In this document: positions 11,860-20,346 of the stretch, piece after piece | Position numbering within the stretch: position 1 is the first letter of the stretch | Layout of the letters: each line of letters starts with the position of its first letter | From: Mesostigma viride | Lineage: Eukaryota; Streptophyta; Mesostigmatophyceae; Mesostigmatales; Mesostigmataceae | DNA: 64,000 nucleotides | Assembly (NCBI GenBank): GCA_009746045.1 | Contig: RPFO01000065.1 | Span: forward strand, 311,071 to 375,070 | Direction of reading: 5' to 3' | The notes under the pieces: generated by a model | What the model was told of the DNA's origin: nothing | Seen by the model: only the letters and a program-made list of their open reading frames with translations | Database searches by the model: none | Translations under genes and position numbers: made by a program

Positions 11860-11972
11860 GTCAAAGGGCCTGTACTAATCCAAAGGACCCAAGATGAGAG
11901 GTGGAGACATCCTCACAGATTGCATCACACTCTCAACACCCACCTCGACCAGCTGGGAATCTGTCAACCGAC

Positions 11973-12797
11973 TCAAGACCAGCAGGTCAGGCGCACAAAT
12001 GCTAGCCAACCATGCCAACATACCGCGTATGGTAGCACCCCTTGGCCGGGTAATGGGCTCCTGCAGGGACACTTAACACAGCAGGCACACTTATCAAAGA
12101 AAGGTGGTATTGTTCGCCATGTCTCCCTAGCCTCTTCCTGGTCACCCTTGAGAAAAGCCCCCTTGAAATCTATCAAAGCAGAGCCATAGGTAATGCCTTT
12201 GACCAGGAAGGATAAGAAAACACACAACAACATTCTCCACGTGTCATGCAGCATCCCTGGTGTATAGAGCTCCTCATCTGCGATCTGTCTAGTGCCATGG
12301 TACTCGGTTGCAATTGGTCTGACATGTGGCACCTTGACACCATCTACCTGTTTGAGCTTGAGGACAAACATCAATCTGAGCAGCTGGTGATCCTCAGGGA
12401 GGACCTCTACAGGCTCTGCACAGTTGGCAATCATCCACTCATGCCCAGAAGCAACGAAGCCAGGAGTCCATGCCTTAGCCATCTTGGGGCTTTGCATCAT
12501 CTCCACTAGCTTGCGCCAAGGTACAGGACTCGTTCCAGGGATCTGGTACCTCTGCACCCCCAACTGGCGTGGGTCAAACGTAGTTGGGATGATCAGCAGG
12601 TCCTGAGCAATGGGCTCCTTAGAATCAGGCCCCTCCACTGCAACACCCTTCACAGCCCTTACAGCCACTTTAAGTCCCTGGGAGTAGCGATATCTCTGGA
12701 GGGGTAAACTACCCTGCCCTTCTAGTGCCAATTCCTTGAGGTTATCGTCACCCCGGCTGGCATAAGAAATTCTGCCCCAGTATGGCTGGACCCTCAT
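11973..12797 (-). pseudogene. Copia reverse transcriptase, N-terminal half only
   Basis: The minus-strand frame contains the Copia RT entry region: FVLKLKQVDGVKVPHVRPIA, an ELYTPGM segment in place of ETFAPV, and LIDFKGAFLKGD with the motif A aspartate. After GDQEEARETWRTIPPFFDK the frame degenerates. The YxDD catalytic box, thumb and connection are missing: only about 110 bp separate this frame from the RNase H remnant. RT is therefore internally deleted and cannot work. Confidence 0.8.
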
Positions 12798-12965
12798 AGC
12801 CCTCTACCACACAGAACACCGTGGGCACCCCCAGAATAGGCACACTCACCTCCCCCAGAACTTTCATGGACACATTCCCGAGAAATCAGACACGGCTGGG
12901 CAACCGGCTACAGACATCCGCAACCCTGCAGCATCCTCAGCCCTCAGAATGGACACCTGCGAGTT
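12770..12965 (-). pseudogene. Retropepsin-like protease located between IN and RT
   Basis: Minus-strand residues ATLEVDTNSQVSIL, then after one frameshift near 12870 GEVSVPILGVPTVFCVVEG, then PAILGQNFL. These match the retroviral-type aspartic protease pattern (VDTGSQVSIL ... ILGxDFL). The active-site triplet reads D-T-N instead of D-T/S-G. It follows the integrase C-terminal region and precedes RT. Canonical Copia elements put the protease between gag and integrase, and no protease is visible between gag (14566) and integrase here. Confidence 0.6.
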
Positions 12966-13369
12966 GGTATCCACCTCTAATGTTGCTGCCCAGCATGACC
13001 CCCACCCCGTGAGCTTAGATACCTTGGGATCACGCTTGCCGCTCATCAGTGCCCGGATGACGTCCGCCATGAGGAGCCCCTTGGGCTTTGGTCCAGCCCT
13101 GGCCCCCACTGGCCTTGTGACAGTTGCTGCAGCAGATTCCAGCTCACCCTCGTCCATCCAGGACAGACCATCATCCAAGCATGGAGGGTTAGCATCTACT
13201 GCCTGGCTCTCCTCCTGAGCCTCAACCTCCAAGGGAGGCTCAGGGCCGTCTACAGGCCAGATTGCACATGGCCTCTTCTCTCGGATGTGAGCCCAGGACA
13301 ACCTGTACACGCGCCTAGGATCCTTGTCCAAGGCTACCAGACAAGAATGGTTGGCCTCATCCAACTGGG

Positions 13370-14556
13370 TTACCAGCCCATCCTGCCACTTGCCACGCTT
13401 GCCTGGTATTGATGGCTCCTTCCACATCCTGACCCCCATTCCCACAGGGGCCTCAGCATTTTCCAGCCCTTGTCCTTGCGCCTCAGCCGAGCAAACACTC
13501 TATCTGCCTTTCTCAGGCAGGCACCCACTACCTCTGGGGACAACAACCCAAACTGCGCTGCTAAGGGAGAGACTGCCACACCATCATAGTAATAGTTTAC
13601 CCTGTGGTTAAGCTGTTCCTCAATCCCCTTGCACCAGGCTGCCTTTTCCAAAGCAGATGCTACCACTGGCACAGTCTTTGCTGCTAGCACCACTGTCTTT
13701 ACCTCACGGATAGATCTCTCTACAGCCCCTGCTGCCCATGACTCTCTCTAGGGACCACTACCAGCTTACACGGAAGCTGATCAGCATGCTTTCTCAAGCA
13801 GTCAAACTGCAAGTCAGCTTGCACCAAGGTGTACACCCCAAAGCATGGCAACAAAGACTGGAGACCCAACAACAAGTGATGCTCATCCATGCCAGGCAGG
13901 ATGGTCAACAGCCTATACCGGCTGAACCTATCCACCCCCACCAACAGATACAAACCACGAATGTGCTGTATATCTACTTGGATATCTCCCCGCTCTCTAG
14001 CAGGCTCTCTAGCGTGGGACCGTGGTGGGTGAATCTGATTCTCCTGACAGACACAGTTCTCAGCAGCTGCAGTGCAGGCCTCCAACAGAGGCTGCTTACC
14101 TAGCTTCCAAGCAAACATTTCTGCCTGTTTAGAGTGCCCAAATACATGGTGTAGAGTATGCCCAGCGGCTGCATAGCTCAACCCCCTAGCAGTCTCACTG
14201 CATAAGGAGGAACTAGGACCTGGCTGTGTGCGCGGGACCGCACGACCCACCTCCTGCTCCTTGGAACCAGGGACCTCCACAGCTTGACTCCCAGAGCCAA
14301 CAGTGGTTCCCTCGGCGCCAGCAGGACTTTCCAGCTGAGCTGCTTGACTCCCAGAGCCAACACTCACTGAAGACCCTGTACCTGCCACAGGCCCAGGGAA
14401 TTGCACTGCTGCAGCAGCGACATTGCAATCATGTGGAAGAACAAGCCCATCAGTATTCCCAACCCCCTGCTGCTGAACAGGAGGTGCACCCCTATCATCC
14501 ATATTTACAAGTGCCACCTGCCCCACCTGGGGTGGCTGACTATTTACATGGGGCAC
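13370..14556 (-). pseudogene. Copia integrase with pre-integrase domain, frameshifted
   Basis: The main frame, 14556-13720, has a Gly/Ser-rich leader, then a zinc-binding-like HHVFGH and CTAAAENCVCQ pair, then the catalytic core start DIQVDIQHIRGLYLLVGVDR, the second acidic region VQADLQFD and a final E in ESHGQQGL. The frame then shifts near 13710. The C-terminal core continues as VASALEKAAWCKGIEEQLNH (13693-13370), and a basic SH3-like tail (GKRGKWQDGLVTQLDEANH) lies in the next frame from 13445 downward. It would insert the element cDNA into host DNA. At least two frameshifts make it inactive. Confidence 0.75.
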
Positions 14557-14565
14557 TGCACTAAG

Positions 14566-15927
14566 TCACGGCTTCCTGGACTGACCACCTGCTCCTGCAG
14601 CATTGGCCAGATCAGGGCAATCACGGCGCCAGTGACCTGTCTTACCACAGCCAAAGCACTTATCCTCCTTCCCAGCCTGGGCCTTCCTCTGACCCCCCTG
14701 GTTCGGGTTGCCTGGCTTATTCTGGTTGCCTTGGCCCTGGCTCTTGCCTTGCCCTTGGCTACCTCCCCCCTGTCCCCCTTGGTGACCACCAGCCTGCTTC
14801 TGACCCTTGTTCTGAGCCCCTTGCTGCTGGCCCTTGCCACCTTGGTTCCCACCCCCCCTGCGCCTCCCAGCCCTCTGACGCCTGCTAGGACGAGGACCTC
14901 CCTGGGCTGCCTGCCCTGGGGCATCCCCCTGCACCTGGCTAGCGGAGGCTGAAGCACCTGAGGTCTGAATGGTTTTACAAGCAGGGGCAGATGGGCGAAT
15001 GCTCAAGACTACCCTCTCTAAGGCAGCCAGCGACCCATCTGTCTGATCTGCAAACAGCCTAGCTGCATTGCGACCATCCACACTGAGCCCCATACGATCC
15101 ATGAAATAATCCACCACAGCCCTGATGGGGATCTTGAAGCCCTGGCTAGACCCCTTCTCCACAATGCGAAGGAGCCTCTGCCATTCCTCAGCTATGGTGC
15201 CCCTGATCTCAAACGTATCATAGGCCAGCTTGTAGTGATTAGTGAGGTTGAGGACTTTGTCAGAAAACTCTTGACGCAGGCCCAGGAGAAACTGCTCCCA
15301 AGAGAGCTTATCCTTCACTGCAGACCTGGCTTTGTCCCTCACACGCTCAGAAGAATCCCTATTCACTGAGGAAGCATGGAACACCTGGACGAGATTGACA
15401 GTGGGATCTACGGAGTAGGTGACTAGCTCCATATCCTCTAACCACTTGTCTAACTCCTCCTGACTCACGGGTGGCTTCAGAGGCTTCTGGCCGTTCATCA
15501 CGGCTACAGCACTCATGTGGGGTCTAGTTCCTGGCAACGCGCGAGCATCACTACCCACAGCAGAAGCCCCAGCACCCCCAGCCATAGCGTCTACAGAAAC
15601 ATGAGGAGGAACGACTGCCTCGGCCACACGGGCCGTCTTACCACCGTTGGCCTGCAGCCCCTCCCCTTGGCCTTCTCCAGTCAGCTCAATGCTGTCCGTT
15701 GGCCCTTCTGCGCGCTCCTTCCCCCGAGCTTCCTCCTTTCGCTTCCGGTACCGCGTCCTTTGCCCCGCCACGCCCTCCATCGTGGGAATCGCCTCCCCTT
15801 CTGGCTGGCCGACTGCTGGCACTGACGCTCCCGCCTCTCCACCCTCCATCGCAACCGCCTTGCTCCCGCCGCCGACCCCGTTCTTGCCGTTATGGGCACA
15901 GACACAAGATGGCAGCAATGAAAGCAA
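14566..15927 (-). CDS. gag: gag protein of the Copia-like element
   Basis: Intact 453-residue minus-strand frame. A later Met (MEGGEAGASVPAVGQ) near residue 26 is an alternative start. Residues about 150-330 form a capsid-like helical region containing ELDKWLEDMELVTYSVDPTV and LRQEFSDKVLNLTNHYKLAY. A long Gly/Gln/Lys-rich basic tract follows (about 340-425). A CCHC zinc knuckle, CFGCGKTGHWRRDC, lies near residue 430, followed by the stop. It would package the element RNA into virus-like particles in the cytoplasm. It is the only undamaged frame of the element. pol starts 10 bp further on in a different frame. Confidence 0.85.
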   Translation of the reverse strand: MLSLLPSCVCAHNGKNGVGGGSKAVAMEGGEAGASVPAVGQPEGEAIPTMEGVAGQRTRYRKRKEEARGKERAEGPTDSIELTGEGQGEGLQANGGKTARVAEAVVPPHVSVDAMAGGAGASAVGSDARALPGTRPHMSAVAVMNGQKPLKPPVSQEELDKWLEDMELVTYSVDPTVNLVQVFHASSVNRDSSERVRDKARSAVKDKLSWEQFLLGLRQEFSDKVLNLTNHYKLAYDTFEIRGTIAEEWQRLLRIVEKGSSQGFKIPIRAVVDYFMDRMGLSVDGRNAARLFADQTDGSLAALERVVLSIRPSAPACKTIQTSGASASASQVQGDAPGQAAQGGPRPSRRQRAGRRRGGGNQGGKGQQQGAQNKGQKQAGGHQGGQGGGSQGQGKSQGQGNQNKPGNPNQGGQRKAQAGKEDKCFGCGKTGHWRRDCPDLANAAGAGGQSRKP

Positions 15928-15939
15928 CGCCCTCTATCC

Positions 15940-17056
15940 TCACGAAGCCTCCCCACCTGGCTCGGCCTCCTGGCTCAGCCTGGCTTGTTTGGACTCACGC
16001 TCCTGCTGCTCTCTCACGCCCGCAGGTTCTGCAACCGGTGTAACAGGACGACGCGCGACTGCCAAGTCCGCGTTGAAGACACCGTAGACGCACCCCACCG
16101 GTCGCTGGCTGTCTTGTTGACGTTCCACAGCGACCCTGGGCTCACTAGGATTCCGGAACCACTGCTGGTTCCTCACCCACCGCGTGTCTCCGTTAGCGAG
16201 CTGGTTCTGCTCACCTCGCCCCGCCCGATCGTATTCGTGCACTGAATCCCTAGGAAGGTTTAGCTCTGAGCCCTGCTCAGCCTCGCGGATCTGCTGCGCT
16301 GTCCTCACCACTATCCCCCTCGGGCGATCAGTGTAGGTATGGAAGATGTTATCTGGCGACCTCGCAGCCCCGGCCTCAATCGTTACCGACAGACCTGGTG
16401 CCGATGCCGCCCTCGCGCGTCGAGGAGTATCCAAAAATGTGAAGATTCCAGGTGGGTTGGTGGTGATCACAAACCTGTCTGCCTGCCCCCTTGCCTCTTG
16501 CAAAAGCACAGCAACTAAATTCTCAACAGTTTGCGAAAACACTTCAGCCGATACCCACGGATTGATCTCCTCACGTCTCCTCGCTTCCCGGATCTCGTCT
16601 GTCTCTGGAATTCCCTCGCCCACACCGCCGTAGCCACCCAGTGGTTAAAAAGGCGCGTGCTTCCCAAGGCTATAGCCACAATCTGGCTACACGCTTCTCT
16701 CGCAAGGTCAAGGCTTGCTGGCGTAATATGACCCCCCTGATACGCCACCTCAACGCCGCTAGCTGTGATAGCCAACGCGTCGCGTAGCCGCACCAGTTCT
16801 TCAATGGCCACCCGCCCAGCTTCCCCTGGCGCGCTTGTCACGCGGGCCCTTTGCACTATAGGATCCGCTGCAGCCGCCCGGTTGCCCCCCCCGAAACTGC
16901 GACCCAACCCTCGTCGGCAAGCCCTCTCGCAATGTATGCCGCCTGCACAAACGTAGGCGCACTTGCTGGCTGCCGGTATGGGTAAAAAGGAGCTTCTTGC
17001 GAGCTCTGACCTTCGTCTCCCGCGGCTGGATGGCCCGTAGACGATGCGCCAGACAT
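15940..17056 (-). pseudogene. Extra open region between 5' LTR and gag
   Basis: Three overlapping minus-strand frames join into about 370 codons. They start at an ATG at 17056 (MSGASSTGHPAAGDEGQSSQ), shift near 16870 to VTSAPGEAGRVAIEELVRLR, and shift again near 16630 to GIPETDEIREARRREEINPW. The last piece continues to a stop at 15940. The last frame contains RFVITTNPPGIFTFLDTPRR and SPDNIFHTYTDRP. I recognise no family. Copia elements do not normally carry an ORF here. It ends 12 bp before the gag start. It could be a second structural gene or a captured host sequence. Confidence 0.5.
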
Positions 17057-17090
17057 GAAATGGCAGGAAATCACGAAAACAATAATACGA

Positions 17091-17754
17091 TTTAGCGACG
17101 CCGGCCAGGCAGCTGCCGTGAGCTCCTGGTCCTTGTCGCAACTGTTAGGACCTAGGTCGCGTAGCTTGCAACCTTTGCTCCTCGCCCCAGGTAACGCTCT
17201 CGCTGGCTTGCTCACTCCAAGTGACAACCACGGTGCGTCGGCAAAGAACTGCCTTGACCTGCCTTAGGCCATAGCTTTATGTTACCTCATTTCCATCGTG
17301 CCCTAAGGCATCGCCCATCGGCTTCGCACAGTGCACCGCTACCTTGCCAGAGCTCTGCTTACCGCTACCTTGCATCCTTGCTGCAGGCAGCGTTAAGGAT
17401 CTCTGACATTCCGCGACTAGGTATCACCAGTTCCTGTCACAGCTCTGCACGGATGCGCATCCTTGCAGAGCCCGCGACTGGCCTACTGGTCTCTACTTAG
17501 TCGCCGGACCGTTGCGCCCTCAGCCTCCATGGACCTGAGTCACGTGCTGGTCCAGGCTAAGCCTGTGCAGGCCCTGCCTGCCACGTGTCCTGTCCACTGC
17601 GGCCTCGGTGTGCACTGCCGCCGCCGCCGGTCGGCAGGACTTCGGGACCTGATAACTCTCACGTCCCTTGTCTGTTTCAGGCAGTCAGCACGGCGTTAGA
17701 AAGGTCTCCTCATCCTGCATCCAACTAGCACATTGGTGCCCCAATATGCTAACT
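17091..17754 (-). repeat. LTR, right copy (5' LTR of minus-strand element)
   Basis: 664 bp, same ends as the left LTR (TTTAGCGACG ... GCTAACT on the plus strand). It is followed at 17755-17760 by the CAGGAA target duplication. It would carry the element promoter, but no clear TATA box was picked out. Confidence 0.92.
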
Positions 17755-17760
17755 CAGGAA

Positions 17761-18664
17761 GGGGTCGCCCCGGAGGTAGGTGCCCAGGCGTGCATCGTTG
17801 ACGTTCGAGGGGACGCCACGTACCACAATACTGCATGAGCGAATGGGTTCGTGCATAGCATCCCTTGTGCTGGCCTTGACGGCTGTTTTGATTTCGTTGA
17901 TGAGCTCCGTAGGGTTCTGAAGCGTGGCGGCATAGGTGGTCTTGGCAGGAGTTATGGAGGCGGCAAGTTGTTGCTGGAGCTGGTGGAGGAGCTGCTGCTG
18001 CTGCTGCAGCCCTGCTGCAATGTGGGTGATGGCGGAGTGGATGGAGGTGTCGGCGTGTGAGGAATGGGCGTGGTGGGTGGCGAGGTGGTTGTGGACAGGG
18101 TTGAGGGCAGCGTTGAGGAGGGGAGGGAGGCGATCGAAGCAGGTATTGGCGACTTGCTTGGCGGTGATGTTGATGGCGGCCGCAACAGTGGGGTCGGCTC
18201 CCACGTCCAGAGAGGCCATGACAAAGCTCTCAAGGGCGCTGTCGGAAAGACGGGAGCACGTCCACCAGACTGCGAGGCAGAGGTCAGTGTCGTCGGGGTC
18301 GTCGTGGAGAAAGTCCGACAGGTGGGTAACCTGTTGGTTGCAGTCCCGGATCTCGCACTTTTTCTCGGCAGCCAGGTGCAGGATGGTGAGGGCGGCAGCT
18401 CGGGACAGGCGCATGATGGCGTTAAGGCCTGGCCATTTGCCAGGTAAAAATGCGGCAGCTTCCTCGGCAGAAAAGGCCTCCTCGCGGGTATCCATGGCAG
18501 GGTCGCTGTTCGGCGGAGCGGTGGAGTGGAGCTCGCGGCTGGATGTTGACAGTGGCGTCCGGCATAGCGTGCAAGGGTGTTTCCAATGACGCCATGGCTT
18601 CATCAGCGAGTTGGTGCAGGGCCGCGGACGCTTGTGATTGCTGGGATGAGTCGTATTCCGCCAT
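17761..18664 (-). pseudogene. LINE ORF1, N-terminal part (split by LTR element)
   Basis: Starts MAEYDSSQQSQASAALHQLA at 18664, then changes frame near 18540 to SSRELHSTAPPNSDPAMDTR and continues. Visible features are a helical region (SALESFVMASLDVGADPTVA), a Gln-rich stretch LQQQQQLLHQLQQQL (coiled-coil-like), and SIVVRGVPSNVNDARLGTYL, resembling the RRM entry of LINE ORF1. The final residues GDPFL abut the LTR target duplication. The protein resumes at 9763. It would be an RNA-binding chaperone of the LINE. The copy is inactive through the frameshift and the LTR insertion. Confidence 0.72.
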
Positions 18665-18679
18665 ATCGAGCTGAAAAAA

Positions 18680-19352
18680 CAGCGATATTTGCTGGGCAGG
18701 GCGGTGCCGGGATCTTCGGAAATATTGAGCGATAGCTGTAGAAAATTATATCAGCGTGTTCGTCTTCAAAAGACGAGTCTAATGCAACCAACCCGATGAA
18801 ATTTCATGGCCGGAGTCAAAAGTTATGAGCTTTCTCGTATATTGCAACAGCGATATTTGCTGGGCAGGGCGGTGGCGGTATTAAAATTAAATTAAATTAA
18901 ATTATAACATGCCTCCGTGGGGAGGTCATGTAGCACATATTTCATGATGGATGGGGTGGAGGAAGCCGCGTGATCGAACTATCCTAACTCTATCTAGAAA
19001 ATCCTAACTGCACTACTCATCAAAACGCCTCCTCCGCTTGGGTGGCGGTATCTTCGGGAATATTGAGCGATAGCTGTAGAAAATTATATCAGCGTGTTCG
19101 TCTTCAAAAGACGAGTCTAATGCAACCAACCCGATGAAATTTCAAGGCCGGAGTCAAAAGTTATGAGCTTTCTCGTATATTGCAACAGCGATATTTGCTG
19201 GGCAGGGCGGTGCCGGTATCTTCGGAAATATTGAGCGATAGCTGTAGAAAATTATATCAGCGTGTTCATCTTCAAAAGACGAGTCTAATGCAACCAACCC
19301 GATGAAATTTCATGGCCGGAGTCAAAAGTTATGAGCATTCTCGTATATTGCA
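18680..19352. repeat. Three 168-bp tandem monomers (LINE 5'UTR-like)
   Basis: Monomers start with CAGCGATATTTGCTGGGCAG at 18680, 18848 and 19186. Each is 168 bp once a 160-bp insert plus a 10-bp duplication is removed from the second. Each carries a small hairpin, TCGTCTTCAAAAGACGA. They lie directly upstream of LINE ORF1 in LINE orientation. Tandem promoter monomers are a known feature of LINE 5' UTRs, so this role is inferred. Confidence 0.85.
18881..19040 (-). mobile_element. SINE-like insertion with 10-bp target duplication
   Basis: 160-bp insert splitting the second 168-bp monomer. GGTGGCGGTA occurs on both sides (18871-18880 and 19041-19050). On the minus strand the insert starts AAGCGGAGGAGGCG, has a Pol III A-box-like TAGTGCAGTTAGG and a weak B-box-like GTTCGATCA, and ends in an ATTTA/TTTAA-rich tail. 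Size, tail and target duplication fit a tRNA-derived SINE moved by LINE machinery. Confidence 0.72.
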
Positions 19353-20346
19353 TTCCGTCACATCATCCCAGCACCCCCATGCATGTCCTCTGCACATGCG
19401 GACCTAGATAGCTTATACCATCCATTCCATCCCATGTTCCCCTCCCACTGAGGACTTATGCTCACGTGACGCAGTCACGTGTCTATTAATTAATTAATTA
19501 ACGGGGCTCATGTCGTTGCGTAGTGTTGTGAAGGGCTCTCATGTTTCCCACTGCGTTGTACTGCGTTGTAATTGTGATGCTAATGAAAAATAGCTCCAGT
19601 GGCCCAATGGGCCTGAGTTTTGTTTCACAGAGCCTGCATATGTTGCCCATAGCTCGTGCAAGAAGCCAGATTTTTTTCATGAACCATTTGTGAATAAGCA
19701 CATGACTTGTGACCTAGGGTCAAGAAATCGCGGTCATGGTCAGACCCCCCTGTATTCAAACCAGTGTATCTCTCTAATGAATAAGCATTTTGTAGGTCTG
19801 AGTAGCTCAAAAACTCCTTTGATTTATGGGCTTTCAGGAAAGTAATACATGACCATGAAAAAAAATTTTCCTTAGGTGCTATACGCGTTCTAAAAAAAGC
19901 TTACAACGCGATATATCGCGTTCTAATTAAAAAAACACGGGTTAACGCAGGAATACATTACTGTACTAGAAAAGCCAAAAAGCGTACAATAAGCCACTAG
20001 AAGAGACAAAACAAGGGAATTCATCAAGCTGCCACTGAGGTGTGATGTATATGCCGCAAAACATGTCAAGCACTAATCTGCACACCATAGAACACACTGC
20101 TGATCGAACAGCAACTTGGACTCCGATGCTATGTTGCTCTGTTAACAACAAATCGACTCGTTGCCCTGTTACTGCCAATCAGTCAAATTTGACTGAAATT
20201 CTGGCAAACATAAATGCTCTTGCCAGGTGCCCAGTGCCATACATGGTCCCCAGTCAAATAAAACCAATTAATGAAGCGAATCAATCACAACCATCTGAAT
20301 TTAACGTCAGTTCAGGTTAACGTCAGTTCACCAACACGTTCATTAC
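19353..20346. other. Gene-less stretch with small palindromes
   Basis: No supportable gene. Contains CACGTGAC-GCA-GTCACGTG (19463-19481), followed by TTAATTAATTAATTAA. A related CACATGAC-GCA-GTCACGTG with a TTAATTATT tail occurs at 21871-21889. An 18-bp perfect palindrome, AACGCGATATATCGCGTT, lies at about 19907-19924. This stretch is the 3' flank of the RTX gene. Confidence 0.5.

Larger units (their letters stand above)
9770..17754 (-). mobile_element. Copia-like LTR retrotransposon inserted in a LINE
   Basis: 7985-bp element on the minus strand with 664-bp LTRs at both ends and a CAGGAA target duplication. In transcription order it has: 5' LTR (17091-17754), an extra open region (about 17056-15940, frameshifted), gag with a zinc knuckle (15927-14566), integrase (14556-13370), a retropepsin-like region (about 12960-12770), partial reverse transcriptase (12797-11973), RNase H remnant (11859-11378), about 0.9 kb of noncoding sequence, and the 3' LTR. 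Integrase upstream of RT is the Copia order, but the protease sits between IN and RT instead of ahead of IN. pol carries several frameshifts and RT has an internal deletion, so the copy is defective despite the similar LTRs. No clear primer-binding site was seen beside the 5' LTR. Confidence 0.9.

Noticed and set aside
14401-16245. Plus-strand frames in 14.4-16.2 kb
   Set aside because: They are antisense shadows of the GC-rich gag and upstream ORF of the LTR element.
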